A DNA stretch of 64,000 bases from Cyathus striatus. Taxonomy: Eukaryota; Basidiomycota; Agaricomycetes; Agaricales; Nidulariaceae. The position numbers were made by a program, and so were the translations under genes. Shown here one piece after another: positions 1 to 9,782 of the stretch; the first letter of the stretch is position 1; each line of letters begins with the position of its first letter. The stretch is taken from positions 2,418,001 to 2,482,000 of the forward strand of contig JAOVFP010000018.1 in NCBI GenBank assembly GCA_025738555.1. The letters are read 5' to 3'. The notes under the pieces are model-generated. The model did not search any database. It was not told where the DNA came from and saw only the letters and a program-made list of their open reading frames with translations.

Positions 1-230
1 ACTTGTTTTGACCTCACACAAAATTTATTGTTTTGCGTGACTGCAAAACCAGTACAAAAGTCAACATTTTATCTAAGTTTTACTTAAAACAAAATGCTTA
101 ATTTTCCCAAAAGATTTTGACCTTGGGAAAACCCTACTAAAATCTGAAGTTTTCACTTCAGCAAAATTTAGTGCCTGCTCAGTGCCCGCCAGCAAGGATG
201 CCAGCATCTGTCCTCAGCGTCCATCAGCAT
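1..230 (+). repeat. Left terminal inverted repeat of the CACTA-like element
   Basis: Begins ACTTGTTTTGACCTCACACA and runs through the segment around CAAGGATGCCAGCATC. Its reverse complement is found at the right end with scattered mismatches, lower similarity toward the inside. It contains the palindromic motif TTTTGC-n6-GCAAAA near position 32 and a CCTTGGGAAAACCC segment near 121. The true left end probably lies upstream of the window. Confidence 0.85.
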
Positions 231-674
231 ATCCAAATGAATGGTACAAGATATTGTTTATTATATACATTTAATACAAATATACAGCATGTTACTAGTT
301 TGCATCATCAATATAGTTCTCAAGGTATTGTAGCAACTCAGATTCCATCATTTGCACAAGTGTACGAGCATAAGGGCTGGACTTCAGCTTTGACTGCCAT
401 TCTGTACCAGTCAGAGGTCATCCAAGCTACTCCAATTCCTCCAGCTGCCCCCTGTACCAAACCTCATTCCAAGGCATCCAATACCCCCAGTTCAATCCAT
501 TGCTATCCTTCCTCCAGTGCTTGGGAAGTGGCCACCAAGAGCACATGGCAGTCTGCTTCCTGATCCCTATGCAATATCAGCAATAGCTACAATTACAACC
601 ACCAAAGCATGACTTACCAGTATAACAATGATATGTGCCACATATTATCTCCATCTTGTCTTCAGTCAGTGCAT
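231..674. other. Internal left arm of the CACTA-like element, no gene recognised
   Basis: About 445 bp between the left TIR and the retrotransposon insertion point. A 130-codon frame from 171 to 563 exists, but it starts inside the TIR, has no family features and is not called. The sequence is CG-poor. It resumes after the retrotransposon at 9634. Confidence 0.5.
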
Positions 675-679
675 CATCA
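675..679. repeat. Target-site duplication CATCA, left copy
   Basis: Five bases CATCA directly before the 5' LTR, matching 9629-9633 directly after the 3' LTR. This is the expected footprint of a Ty3/Gypsy integrase and marks the insertion point inside the CACTA-like element. Confidence 0.93.
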
Positions 680-1342
680 TGTCATATCCCGTATCGCCTA
701 CCTCCGGACACCTATGCTCTTACTCCGCCTTTTCCCTTTGTTACTCCGAACTTTGATTACGTTCTTAATATTACTTATTGATTACTGTACATAGATTACT
801 CTTGTTTCCTTTCTTCCGTTCTACTGAGCTATCCCCTCAGTATTGTAGTATACATCTCATAGTGAGTCACTTATCATTCTTAAGTGCGCCACTATCAGTT
901 TTACTTTACACCGCCATACGCGCTCACTTCTCCGACGTGTTTTATTATGTTTAATTAGTTATAGTCTTCATTCTACGTACGCCTACCCTGACCATACTTC
1001 TCCGCTGGCCTTGGCCAGCGGCCTTTACTTACTCCGAGTCTCTAGTATTTAAGTAGTACTCGATTTGTACTTAGACTTTAGTTTCGTATTGAACTACGTC
1101 CTCACCCTTTCGTCTGACTTGAGTTACACCTCTTGTCTTCCGTCTCTCGTCTTCTCCGAAGGGCTTGCCCTTACTCCGAAATCCAGGACCAGGAATCCCA
1201 GGGGCGCAGCACATAAGCTGAAGCCGAAGTCCTACCCCCTGAGTTATCGTTCTCCGCTTTCGTCTTACACTCACCCCTCGCTTCTCCGCAGTCACTCTCT
1301 CGTACTCCGCCGCCAAGTCAGGCTAGGGGCACGGTCGTGACA
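680..1342 (+). repeat. 5' LTR of the chromovirus
   Basis: 663 bp, bounded by TG...CA. A TATTTAAG box near 1046 is a plausible U3/R promoter element, and CTCCG repeats are frequent. It carries short opposite-strand frames (91 and 81 codons) that recur unchanged in the 3' LTR only because the LTRs are identical; they are not called as genes. Confidence 0.96.
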
Positions 1343-1396
1343 GTATACGAAACTACCACCTTGGATTCCTCTTCTCATAACGCCTTTCTTTCTCTC

Positions 1397-3196
1397 ATGG
1401 CTACCCGCACGCAGACTCAGACTGCACATGCTAGGAGCCATGAACAGCAGCAAAACGATGTGCGCCGTAGCAATCGTCTAGCTGCTCAGCAAGCCCGTGA
1501 AAGTAACACCGCTAACACGCCTCGTCGTGTTGACTCTGCTCTGCCTCTCTCTCGGCGGAATGCCCCACCCTCAGCTAGTGCTCTCGTCTCTGGAGGAATT
1601 ACCTCCACTCATCGTGCAGCTCGTGAACTTCAGCCGGTTCACAGCAATCAACTGCATGCACCACGCCCAATACCATTGAGCGTTCCTTACGACCCCACTC
1701 TCATCCCCAACGCGTCCATCGAACCGGTGGATACTCAGATTTCTCCGGAAGGTGCAGCTGCACGCCAGCAGCAAGCATCCACAGCCACTTTGCCACCTGC
1801 CCAACAGCCTGTAGCCTCAGGCAGTGGAGGACATCCTCCACCCCCACCTCCTTCTGGTGGTAATTCTGCCGGAGTTGGAAACAACAACCCTCCAGATGAT
1901 AATGGAGACGGTGGTGACCAACCCGGAGATGATGGTGACGACGGTGATGGATCCGGAGATGACGGCAACGAGCCAGGAGATGATGATAATGAGCCAGGGG
2001 ATGATGATGAGCAGGCAGGTGCCGGTGGCAATGGTCCTGGCGGACCAAATGGCCCCGGAGGTCCTCCCTCTGATCCCTCTGAGCCTCCTTCAAGGCCTCC
2101 CTCCAGGGGCCCCTACCGCGACCCTCGTCGCCCAACTGCAAGGCCCCATTACAATTTCACCCGGGATGAAATCCTGGAAATGGTGGCCTCTGTGGCGGGT
2201 TATTTTGCCCCGCCACCACCACCTCCACCACCTCCTCCTCCCGTTCGGGAGAAGAAGGTTAACCAGCCGGACAACTTCGACGGCTCCAACACGCTTAAGC
2301 TGGAGCCTTTCATTACGCAAGTCCGCTTGGTGTTCCGGAACAACCCCTAGTTGTACCCGGACGACGCATCTAAAGTCAACTACGCGTTGACTTTCCTCCG
2401 TGGTTCAGCAAGCAATCTGTTTGCCACTCATCTCGATGATGATGCATACGAGCCGTGGATGGATTCATGGGGCTACTTCATTCAGCTCCTCCGGACTCAC
2501 TTCGGCCATACCAACCCTGTTGGTGAGGCTGAAATTCGCATTTTCTCCCTCCACATGGAGGACAACCAGCGTCTCACCACATACGAGATCAAGTTTAACG
2601 AATACGCAGCACTCTTGCCTTGGGACGATGCTGCCCTCAACTTGGCATATTACCGTGGCCTTTGTCCTCGTTTAAAGGACGCTCTCTCTCATCGAGAGCA
2701 AGGCCGGCCTATCACCCTTGCCGGGACTAAGAAGGTAGCCCAGGGCTACGATCAGAGGCATTGGGAGCGCAACACCGAGCGCAACATTGAGGAGAAGCAC
2801 AGCAAGTCTGCTGCCAAGTCTTCGGAGAAGCCCAAGGGCAATCAGAACTCGAAGTCAACTTCGAATTCTTCCTCCTCCTCCAAAACTCCATCCTCCTCTA
2901 CCTCCTCCTCTGCCTCTTCTACCTCTGCTTCGTCCTCGGGGAAACCCAAGAACAAGCAAAAGCAGAACCAGTCCAAGGCGCCAGACTTGACTGGGAAGCT
3001 TGGTTCTGACAGGAAACTCACCCCGGAGGAACATAAACGTCGCCTGGACCAGAAGCTTTGCCTATTCTGTGGCAACGCCGGTCATCAGGCCAAGGACTGT
3101 TGAAAGGCAGCCTCTGCCGCCAAAGCCCGTGCGGCCACTGCCACCTCTACCGAGGCAACTCCCTCGGCGAACTCGGCTGAGAGTTCGAAAAAATAG
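1397..3196 (+). pseudogene. gag of the chromovirus, interrupted by two internal stops
   Basis: The start is taken at the ATG at 1397, since the upstream ATG at 1337 is inside the LTR. The N-terminal third is Gln/Ser-rich; then come Gly/Asp/Pro repeats and a run of Pro near residue 275. The capsid-like part (PDDASKVNYALTFLRGSA) follows, then a Ser/Lys-rich linker and a CCHC zinc knuckle C-x2-C-x4-H-x4-C (CLFCGNAGHQAKDC) that binds the RNA genome. In-frame stops are TAG at 2348-2350, where relatives would be expected to have Gln, and TGA at 3101-3103 right after the knuckle. The frame ends at TAG 3194-3196. Without read-through only truncated Gag would form. Confidence 0.9.
3181..3196 (+). promoter_or_regulatory. 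Possible -1 frameshift site at the gag-pol overlap
   Basis: Six A residues at 3188-3193 are followed by T. Gag reads TCG AAA AAA TAG here, while pol is open from 3181 in the -1 frame, so the overlap is only about 16 nt. Such an A run could support -1 slippage. It could equally be a one-base length change of the homopolymer in an element whose relatives fuse gag and pol; the sequence alone cannot decide. Confidence 0.4.
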
Positions 3197-6100
3197 AGAG
3201 CGGCCCCAGTGACTCCACACAGGCTGAGGGCCGCGTTAATCTCTCCTGTGCACCTAAGGAGATAAGACTAAACGCATCCGCTCTTTGTGATCCCCAAGCT
3301 GTAAATATTCCTTTGACTTCGTTTTCTCCAGCTGCGCTGGATATGCCTCTATCTTTTCTTTTGCTCATCGATTCTGGTTCAACCCATTGTTTTGCTGACT
3401 CGTCGTTTGTGAGGGAGCACAACCTCCCCACAACTCCGGTCCCTCCCATTGCACTGAAACTATTTGACGGTACCTCTAACTCCATACTTACAGAGAGTAT
3501 TTTATTATCTGTAACGTTTCCTACTGGTGAATGCATGGATATTTCATTCTATGTAACTCCGCTCGATTCTTCCTGCTCTGTGGTATTAGGATTTAACTGG
3601 CTCTCCCAACACAATCCGTTGATTGACTGGACTGAGAGACGTATACTTGGCTTCCAAACCCTGGTTCTAGGAGAATCCTCTCCGTCTTTGTCGACACCTG
3701 CACTGAAGGCATCTGCCTCCTTGCAAACCCCTCCATCACCAGCTTTGTCTTCTGTTCCTCTGTCGGACAATAGTCCACCCAGTATCTCGCTCATTAACGC
3801 TGCAGCTTTTCTCCGGGCTAGTAAGCTCGCAGGCTCGCAGATGTTTAGGATACAAGTCGGTGCCGTAGTTTCAGCTTCTGCCGCTGCCATGGCCGCAGAA
3901 GCTGTGGACCTTTCTAGTATTCCTCCGGAATACCACGAGTTCGCTGACGTCTTCAGCAAAACACGAGCAGACACTCTTGCTCCACATCGCCCTTACGATC
4001 TCCGGATCAACTTGGAGGAAGGTACGTCTCCTCCAGTCGGTACTGTATATTCACTCTCGCAGTCCGAGTTGGCCTCTCTACGAGAGTTCATCGACGAACA
4101 TCTCCGGATTAACTTCATCCATCCTTCTCGTTCTCCACACGGAGCACCAGTGCTCTTTGTCTGGAAGAAAGATGGATCCCTTCGACTTTGTGTCGATTTC
4201 CGTGGACTTAATGCAATCTCCAAAAAGGATCGATATCCCCTTCCCCTTATTTCCGATCTCCTTGACTCTCCTCGCAAGGCTAGAATCTACACCAAGATCG
4301 ATCTCCGCCACGCTTACCACTTAGTCCGCATCGCTGATGGAGATGAGTGGAAGACCGCTTTTCGTACTCGCTACGGCTCATTTGAATGGCTAGTAATGCC
4401 GTTTGGACTCACCAATGCACCTGCGGCTTTCCAACGTTTCATGAACGATATCTTCAAGGACATGCTCGATGTGTGCGTTACAGTCTACCTCGACGATATA
4501 CTAATCTACTCCGATAGTCTTGAGGAGCACAAACGGCACATTAAAGAAGTCCTCAAGCGTTTATGCCAACATGGGCTCTATGCCCAGGCGGACAAGTGTG
4601 AATTCCACACTGAATCTGTTGAGTACTTAGGTTACGTCCTTTCTCCGGGCGGCCTCACTATGTCCCAGGATAAAGTCCAAACCATTAGGGATTGGCCCGA
4701 ACCTAAGAAGGTTAAAGACGTTCAGTCTTTCCTTGGGTTTGCCAACTTCTATAGGCGCTTTATCCAGCACTACTCCGATATAGTAGTGCCACTCACTCGT
4801 CTTACCCGCAAGGGTTTGAAATGGGACTTTTCTCCGGCTTGCCGTTCGGCGTTCGAGAAACTTAAAGACGCCTTCACTACAGCCCCTGTACTCACTCATT
4901 GGGTCCCTGACGCCCAGATCATTGTAGAGACTGACGCCTCCGACTATGCCCTCGGAGCAATCCTCTCTATTGTCGCTGACGATGGCGATATTCACCCCAT
5001 TGCGTTCCATTCCCGTACCTTCACCGCTCCTGAACTGAATTACGACACCCACGACAAGGAACTCCTGGCTATCTTTGAAGCTTTTCGTGTCTGGCGACAC
5101 TACTTGGAAGGTTCTGGTACTCCGGTTGATGTGGTTACTGACCATAAAAACTTAGAGTATTTCTCCACCACCAAGATTCTCACTCGCCGCCAGGCTCGTT
5201 GGTCAGAGTACCTGTCTCAGTTCAATCTGGTTATTCGTTTCCGCCCAGGGAAACTTGGTGCGAAACCTGACGCTTTAACTAGACGATGGGACGTCTACCC
5301 TAAAGGGGGGAATAACGACTATGCCAAAGTCAATCCGCACAATTTTCGCCCTGTTTTTACCCAAGAACAGCTCATCGCCTCTATCCGTGCCACCACACTC
5401 CTTCATCCTGTTCTCCGTGCCAGCATCATTATGGATGTTGAACAACTCCACCGTGACATCCTCACCGCCCAACCCCTAGACACTGTCGCATCCATCCACC
5501 TTCGCAATCCTACTAATCGTTGGTCTGTCGGTTCAGATGGCTTACTCCGCCTCGACAACCAGATTTATGTCCCAGACGACGATTCTCTCCGCCTTCACGT
5601 TGTCCAGTACAAACATGATCATTTACTCGCCGGACATCCTGGTCAGAACAAGACCTTGGATAATATTCGACGGGAATATACTTGGCCTGGACTCCGTACT
5701 TATGTCAAGGACTATTGTAAGTCTTGCACCATCTGCTTACGGTCTAAACCACAGTGTCACCGTCCCTACGGTACCTTGAAGCAACTCCCTATTCCGGAGC
5801 GCCCATGGAACTCTATATCTATGGACTTCATTGAAACGCTTCCCATCTCTGGATTTGATAAGTACAATTCAATCCTAGTTATTGTTGACCGCCTTAGCAA
5901 GCAAGCTATATTCATCCCTTGCCATAACACCATTACCTCCGCCCAGCTCGCTAAGCTCTTTGTCATGCACGTATTCTCTAAACATGGTGTTCCCAGCCAC
6001 ATTACCTCCGATCGTGGTTCGGAGTTCGTTTCCCACTTCTTCCGGTCTCTTGGTAAGGTTCTCGACATTAACCTACACTTTACCTCCGGATACCATCCAG

Positions 6101-6912
6101 AAGGCAACGGACAAACTGAACGCATTAACCAAGTCTTAGAACAGTACCTCCGCATTTACTGCAATTACCAGCAGGACAACTGGGCTGATCTCCTCCCCAT
6201 CGCTGAGTTCGCGTATAACAATACACCGAGCTCGACCACTAATACGACTCCTTTCTTCGCCAATAAGGGTTATCATCCACAGATCACAGTCTACCCTGAA
6301 CGCGATGTTACATCTGTTCATGCTAGGGACTATGCCGTGGACCTCCAGGAACTTCATGAAAACCTCAAGGCCGAAATAGCACTTGCTCAGAAGCGCTATC
6401 AGGTCGGAGCAGACAACCGTCGTTTGCCTGCCCCGGAGTTCAAAGTTGGAACCAAAGCCTTCATCCGTGCTAAGTTCTTTAACACCACTCGCCCTTCCAA
6501 GAAATTGGCTGAAAAGTATTACGGTCCCTTCGAGATCATTGCCGAAACTGGTACCCACTCCCGCACCCTTAGACTCCCTTCCAATTTCTGAGCTGTACAC
6601 CCTGTATTCCATGTTTCTATGCTCAAGCCCGCAGTTGAAAACACTATCCCTGGTCGAGAGATAGCTCCGCCTCCCCCTGTGGAAATCGACGGAGATATCG
6701 AGTTCGAGATCAGTGAGATCTGCGACTCCAAGCTGGATCGCCGGTTCAAGAAATGCCCTCTTTGCTACTTAGTCCGATGGACTGGTTATGAAGGAACCGA
6801 CGAAGAACTCACTTGGTTGGCTGCCACCGAAGTAGAACATGCTACAGAGCTCATAGAGGAATTTCACGCTCGTTATCCCGATAAGCCCAATCCTTCTACT
6901 CCTGTTACATAA
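3181..6912 (+). pseudogene. pol of the chromovirus: protease, RT, RNase H, integrase, chromodomain
   Basis: The pol frame opens at 3181, in the -1 frame relative to gag and overlapping gag's last codons. Counting from 3313: the aspartic protease motif DSGST is at residues about 20-24; the reverse transcriptase catalytic YLDD is near 392; RNase H begins ETDAS near 539; the integrase HHCC zinc motif (H...H, CxxC) is near 767-800; the integrase catalytic D, D, E are near 838, 899 and 936. An in-frame TGA at 6589-6591 (CGA expected) separates the integrase from a C-terminal chromodomain (about 6763-6890, with the aromatic YLVRWTGY and LTW positions), which in chromoviruses targets integration to modified chromatin. 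The stop is TAA at 6910-6912. All catalytic residues are kept; only the nonsense codon is damaging. Confidence 0.93.
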
Positions 6913-7236
6913 ACTTTCTCCACTTACATTTTTCGTTTCTCCGCTATAGTTTATTGTATATCTGTATCTGTCTTCTTGACCAAAGGTTGAAGATTGACGC
7001 TTCTCCGGACACCGCTTGCATGATGACCACTACGTTTAATAAGCATAGCTGATTCGTCACTTTGCATACTTAACGAGGTGGGCTGAGAGTGGAAGTACGG
7101 AGTTGTATTGGTTTTCTCCTAAGGTGTTTCTCTTTACTCCATTTTATCGTTTACTCTTACTTTTTCGTTCTCCTCGCGTCAAAAATCATTAAAGTCCACA
7201 CAAAACAAGTATTTACATTTTTCTGCCTACTGTACA
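6913..7236. other. Spacer between pol and the antisense gene
   Basis: 324 bp, T-rich, lying between the converging ends of pol (plus) and the antisense gene (minus). Probably holds both 3' untranslated regions. No further frame with recognisable features. Confidence 0.5.
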
Positions 7237-8781
7237 CTACTCTTCGTCTTCGTCTTCTTCCTCTTCATTACTCCCGGACTCATTAGTCTCCGCCGGAGTA
7301 CCCTCCTCTGCCGCCTGCGTGGTCATCAATCTATTCAATGTTCCCATCAACTCTGTGTGCATGTTGACGTTCCTCCCCAATGCCTCCATGAGCATGGCCG
7401 ATGAGGGGCTCCCAGAGTTGAGCTGCATCGCCAACTTGTCACGCTCATTCTCCGCCAGATAAAGCTGATCCCTCAGGATCTTGCACTCGGCGTCGAACAT
7501 CTTCCCCTTGGTCCACAATTCATCCGCCCGTTTCTCCGCGACCTCTAACTCCGACCTCGCCACCGCCAGTTGCATCTGCAACTCCTCCACCAATTTCTCC
7601 TGCCCCACACCACCGGTCTTCATCTTCTCCAGACCCTTTCTCCGTTCCTCTACGTTCCCCGGGACTACAGTCCCCCACATTATTCCCTCGTTGTCACATC
7701 TCCCCTTCTTTGTCCGACACGCCTCACATGCCTTGTGGTCCATTTTCTTACCACTGTAGAACATATTAGCATAACGCCGTACAGTGTCAGGAGATTCTTA
7801 CCCGAGGTCTACCAAGCACTCCACCTGGCGTCGCTTGCAACTCGTGCAAGGAGCATGGAGAAGTACGCATGTCTTCTCCTCTTCATCCTCGGGGTTGTCA
7901 CCCGCCTGACTCTCTGTTCCGGTGCGACTCCCCTGTGCTGCACCACTTCCCTTACTCTTCTCCTCCTCCGCCTCGTTGTCAACAAGGGCCTTGCTCTTTG
8001 CCCCTTTGCGCTGAGAAGCTCTGGCCGAAGTTTTCTTCTTCGTCGGTTTTGGAGTCGCCTCTGTCGCGTCCTCCGGATTCGTACCGGTGCGCTTCCTCTT
8101 GGAGCCACCTTCGTTCTCCGAGCGCTGGACGACCTTCTCCACCTTTTCCTCCGGAGTTATGGTGTGGCCTTCGGCCTCCAGCTGCTGAACAGTGCGTTCG
8201 CAGTCAGCAATCTGCTCCGCGCTCATGTAGGTACCTACCTGTGGAGTAGTCGTTACCTCCGGTTCCACTACAGGAGTTAGAGTCCGTACCCTTGTAGGCC
8301 CTACCTCTGCCATCGCTTGCTCCACCACCTTCTCCACCGGATTCGACCTGTCCACCTGCATCGTCAAACTATCGGCCTCCCTATGGTAATGTAAGGATTG
8401 TGTCACCGACTCCGGACTAAACAACATGAGCCCCAACCTTGCCATTGTCGCCTCATACTCTGCGTGTACTGGCGGAGAAGTGCCTTGCCTCGTCGTTTCC
8501 TCCGCTGGGTGACCAGTTAGTCTTGACATCGTCTGAGCGACCCTCGCCTTTGTCTCCGCCTGCTTACGTTGTTTTTCCCATATCGCCTCTAATCGTCGGT
8601 CTCCTTCATCCACCTCCATAGCGTCTTTCTGCTCTGTCCCTTCCTTTTCGGCCCCCTGCTTCTCCACCTTTTCGCCCTTCAACTCCTTCTCGAGAGCTTC
8701 CAGCTCCGCTTGTTTGTGTAGGAGTAACCTGAGTTTCTCCTCGCGAGTAGGGTCTTCGTTCGATTGCAGAGTGGAAGACAT
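7237..8781 (-). CDS. Antisense spliced gene in the chromovirus: Zn2Cys6-like cluster plus coiled coil
   Basis: Two exons, 8781-7802 and 7753-7237, joined across a 48-nt intron (GTAAGA donor, TGCTAATAT branch site, CTACAG acceptor), give about 498 residues with no stop. Exon 1 is rich in Lys, Glu and Gln, with basic stretches (KRKRTG, KPTKKK) that could act as nuclear signals. It ends with CTSCKRRQVEC. Exon 2 adds CEACRTKKGRC, so the spliced protein has C-x2-C-x6-C-x13-C-x2-C-x6-C, the spacing of a fungal Gal4-type zinc cluster with a slightly long loop. A predicted coiled coil (ELQMQLAVARSELEVAEKRA onward) and an acidic tail (NEEEEDEDEE) follow. It lies between pol and the 3' LTR, on the opposite strand. 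Function is not established; a DNA-binding regulator is an inference. Related cysteine-rich proteins occur in mushroom repeats. Confidence 0.8.
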
Positions 8782-8860
8782 TGTTTAAAGCGATCACGTG
8801 TTAAGTTGTTGTTGTTGTAATGGGGTAAAAGATGGGTTCAATTTTCTCCACCACAGCTGA

Positions 8861-8870
8861 CCTTTTATAT
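8861..8870 (-). promoter_or_regulatory. TATA box of the antisense gene
   Basis: Read on the minus strand the sequence is ATATAAAAGG, 80-90 nt upstream of the ATG at 8781, with a CAA-rich leader between. It indicates that the antisense gene has its own promoter rather than relying on the LTR. Confidence 0.65.
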
Positions 8871-8952
8871 CCGGACCTGATGTCAAAACGCCGATCAAAT
8901 TTCGAAAGCCTATTGTTCCGATCACGTGCTCAGGCCTCGAGGGCTCGGCCTT

Positions 8953-8965
8953 AAGGGGGGAATAC
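8953..8965 (+). promoter_or_regulatory. Polypurine tract (plus-strand primer)
   Basis: AAGGGGGGAATAC lies immediately before the 3' LTR, the standard position and composition for the RNase H-resistant primer of plus-strand DNA synthesis. Confidence 0.8.
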
Positions 8966-9628
8966 TGTCATATCCTGTATCGCCTACCTCCGGACACCTA
9001 TGCTCTTACTCCGCCTTTTCCCTTTGTTACTCCGAACTTTGATTACGTTCTTAATATTACTTATTGATTACTGTACATAGATTACTCTTGTTTCCTTTCT
9101 TCCGTTCTACTGAGCTATCCCCTCAGTATTGTAGTATACATCTCATAGTGAGTCACTTATCATTCTTAAGTGCGCCACTATCAGTTTTACTTTACACCGC
9201 CATACGCGCTCACTTCTCCGACGTGTTTTATTATGTTTAATTAGTTATAGTCTTCATTCTACGTACGCCTACCCTGACCATACTTCTCCGCTGGCCTTGG
9301 CCAGCGGCCTTTACTTACTCCGAGTCTCTAGTATTTAAGTAGTACTCGATTTGTACTTAGACTTTAGTTTCGTATTGAACTACGTCCTCACCCTTTCGTC
9401 TGACTTGAGTTACACCTCTTGTCTTCCGTCTCTCGTCTTCTCCGAAGGGCTTGCCCTTACTCCGAAATCCAGGACCAGGAATCCCAGGGGCGCAGCACAT
9501 AAGCTGAAGCCGAAGTCCTACCCCCTGAGTTATCGTTCTCCGCTTTCGTCTTACACTCACCCCTCGCTTCTCCGCAGTCACTCTCTCGTACTCCGCCGCC
9601 AAGTCAGGCTAGGGGCACGGTCGTGACA
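8966..9628 (+). repeat. 3' LTR of the chromovirus
   Basis: Direct copy of 680-1342. The single difference noticed is a CG (5' copy) to TG change near its start. It is preceded directly by a polypurine tract and followed by the target duplication CATCA. Confidence 0.96.
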
Positions 9629-9633
9629 CATCA

Positions 9634-9782
9634 CAGAATTCCAGGCCAGACCAATTTACATATTTTACACCAATACATTGATTGGTAATGGCAGACGATG
9701 GGCCTTGGAGCACCCCATCTAAGCTCACATGCTCACATGGAAGGTGGCCAACAATCCCTCCAATCAGTAATGCTGCATGCCC
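9634..9782. other. CACTA-like element sequence resuming after the retrotransposon
   Basis: 149 bp between the right CATCA duplication and the end of the minus-strand accessory frame. Together with 231-679 it was one uninterrupted stretch before the insertion. Nothing further recognised. Confidence 0.5.

Larger units (their letters stand above)
680..9628 (+). mobile_element. Full-length Ty3/Gypsy chromovirus (8.95 kb) nested in the CACTA-like element
   Basis: Two 663-bp direct repeats (680-1342 and 8966-9628) start TGTCATATCC and end TCGTGACA, and are flanked by a perfect 5-bp target duplication CATCA (675-679 and 9629-9633). Between them lie gag, a pol with protease, reverse transcriptase, RNase H and integrase, a C-terminal chromodomain, an antisense gene and a purine tract just before the 3' LTR. 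I found one LTR mismatch (position 689/690 region CCCGTA against CCTGTA at 8975), so insertion is very recent. Three C-to-T-type stop codons interrupt gag and pol. Confidence 0.97.

Noticed and set aside
171..563. 130-codon frame at the left end of the CACTA-like element
   Set aside because: Starts inside the TIR, has no recognisable motif and is next to the retrotransposon break; likely chance.
1071..1316. 81-codon minus-strand and 91-codon plus-strand frames in the LTR, repeated at 9351-9626
   Set aside because: They recur only because the two LTRs are identical; they show no domain and overlap the promoter and R/U5 regions.
1343..1370. A tRNA primer-binding site after the 5' LTR
   Set aside because: No TGG-starting complement to a tRNA 3' end directly follows the LTR; a TTGGATTCC at about 1360 is too far to be convincing.
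1735..2390. Several long frames overlapping gag in other phases
   Set aside because: Shadows of the Gly/Asp/Pro-rich gag sequence; low-complexity composition keeps other frames open.
3993..6612. Minus-strand frames of 80-172 codons across pol
   Set aside because: Opposite-strand shadows of conserved pol coding sequence, without motifs, TATA box or introns.
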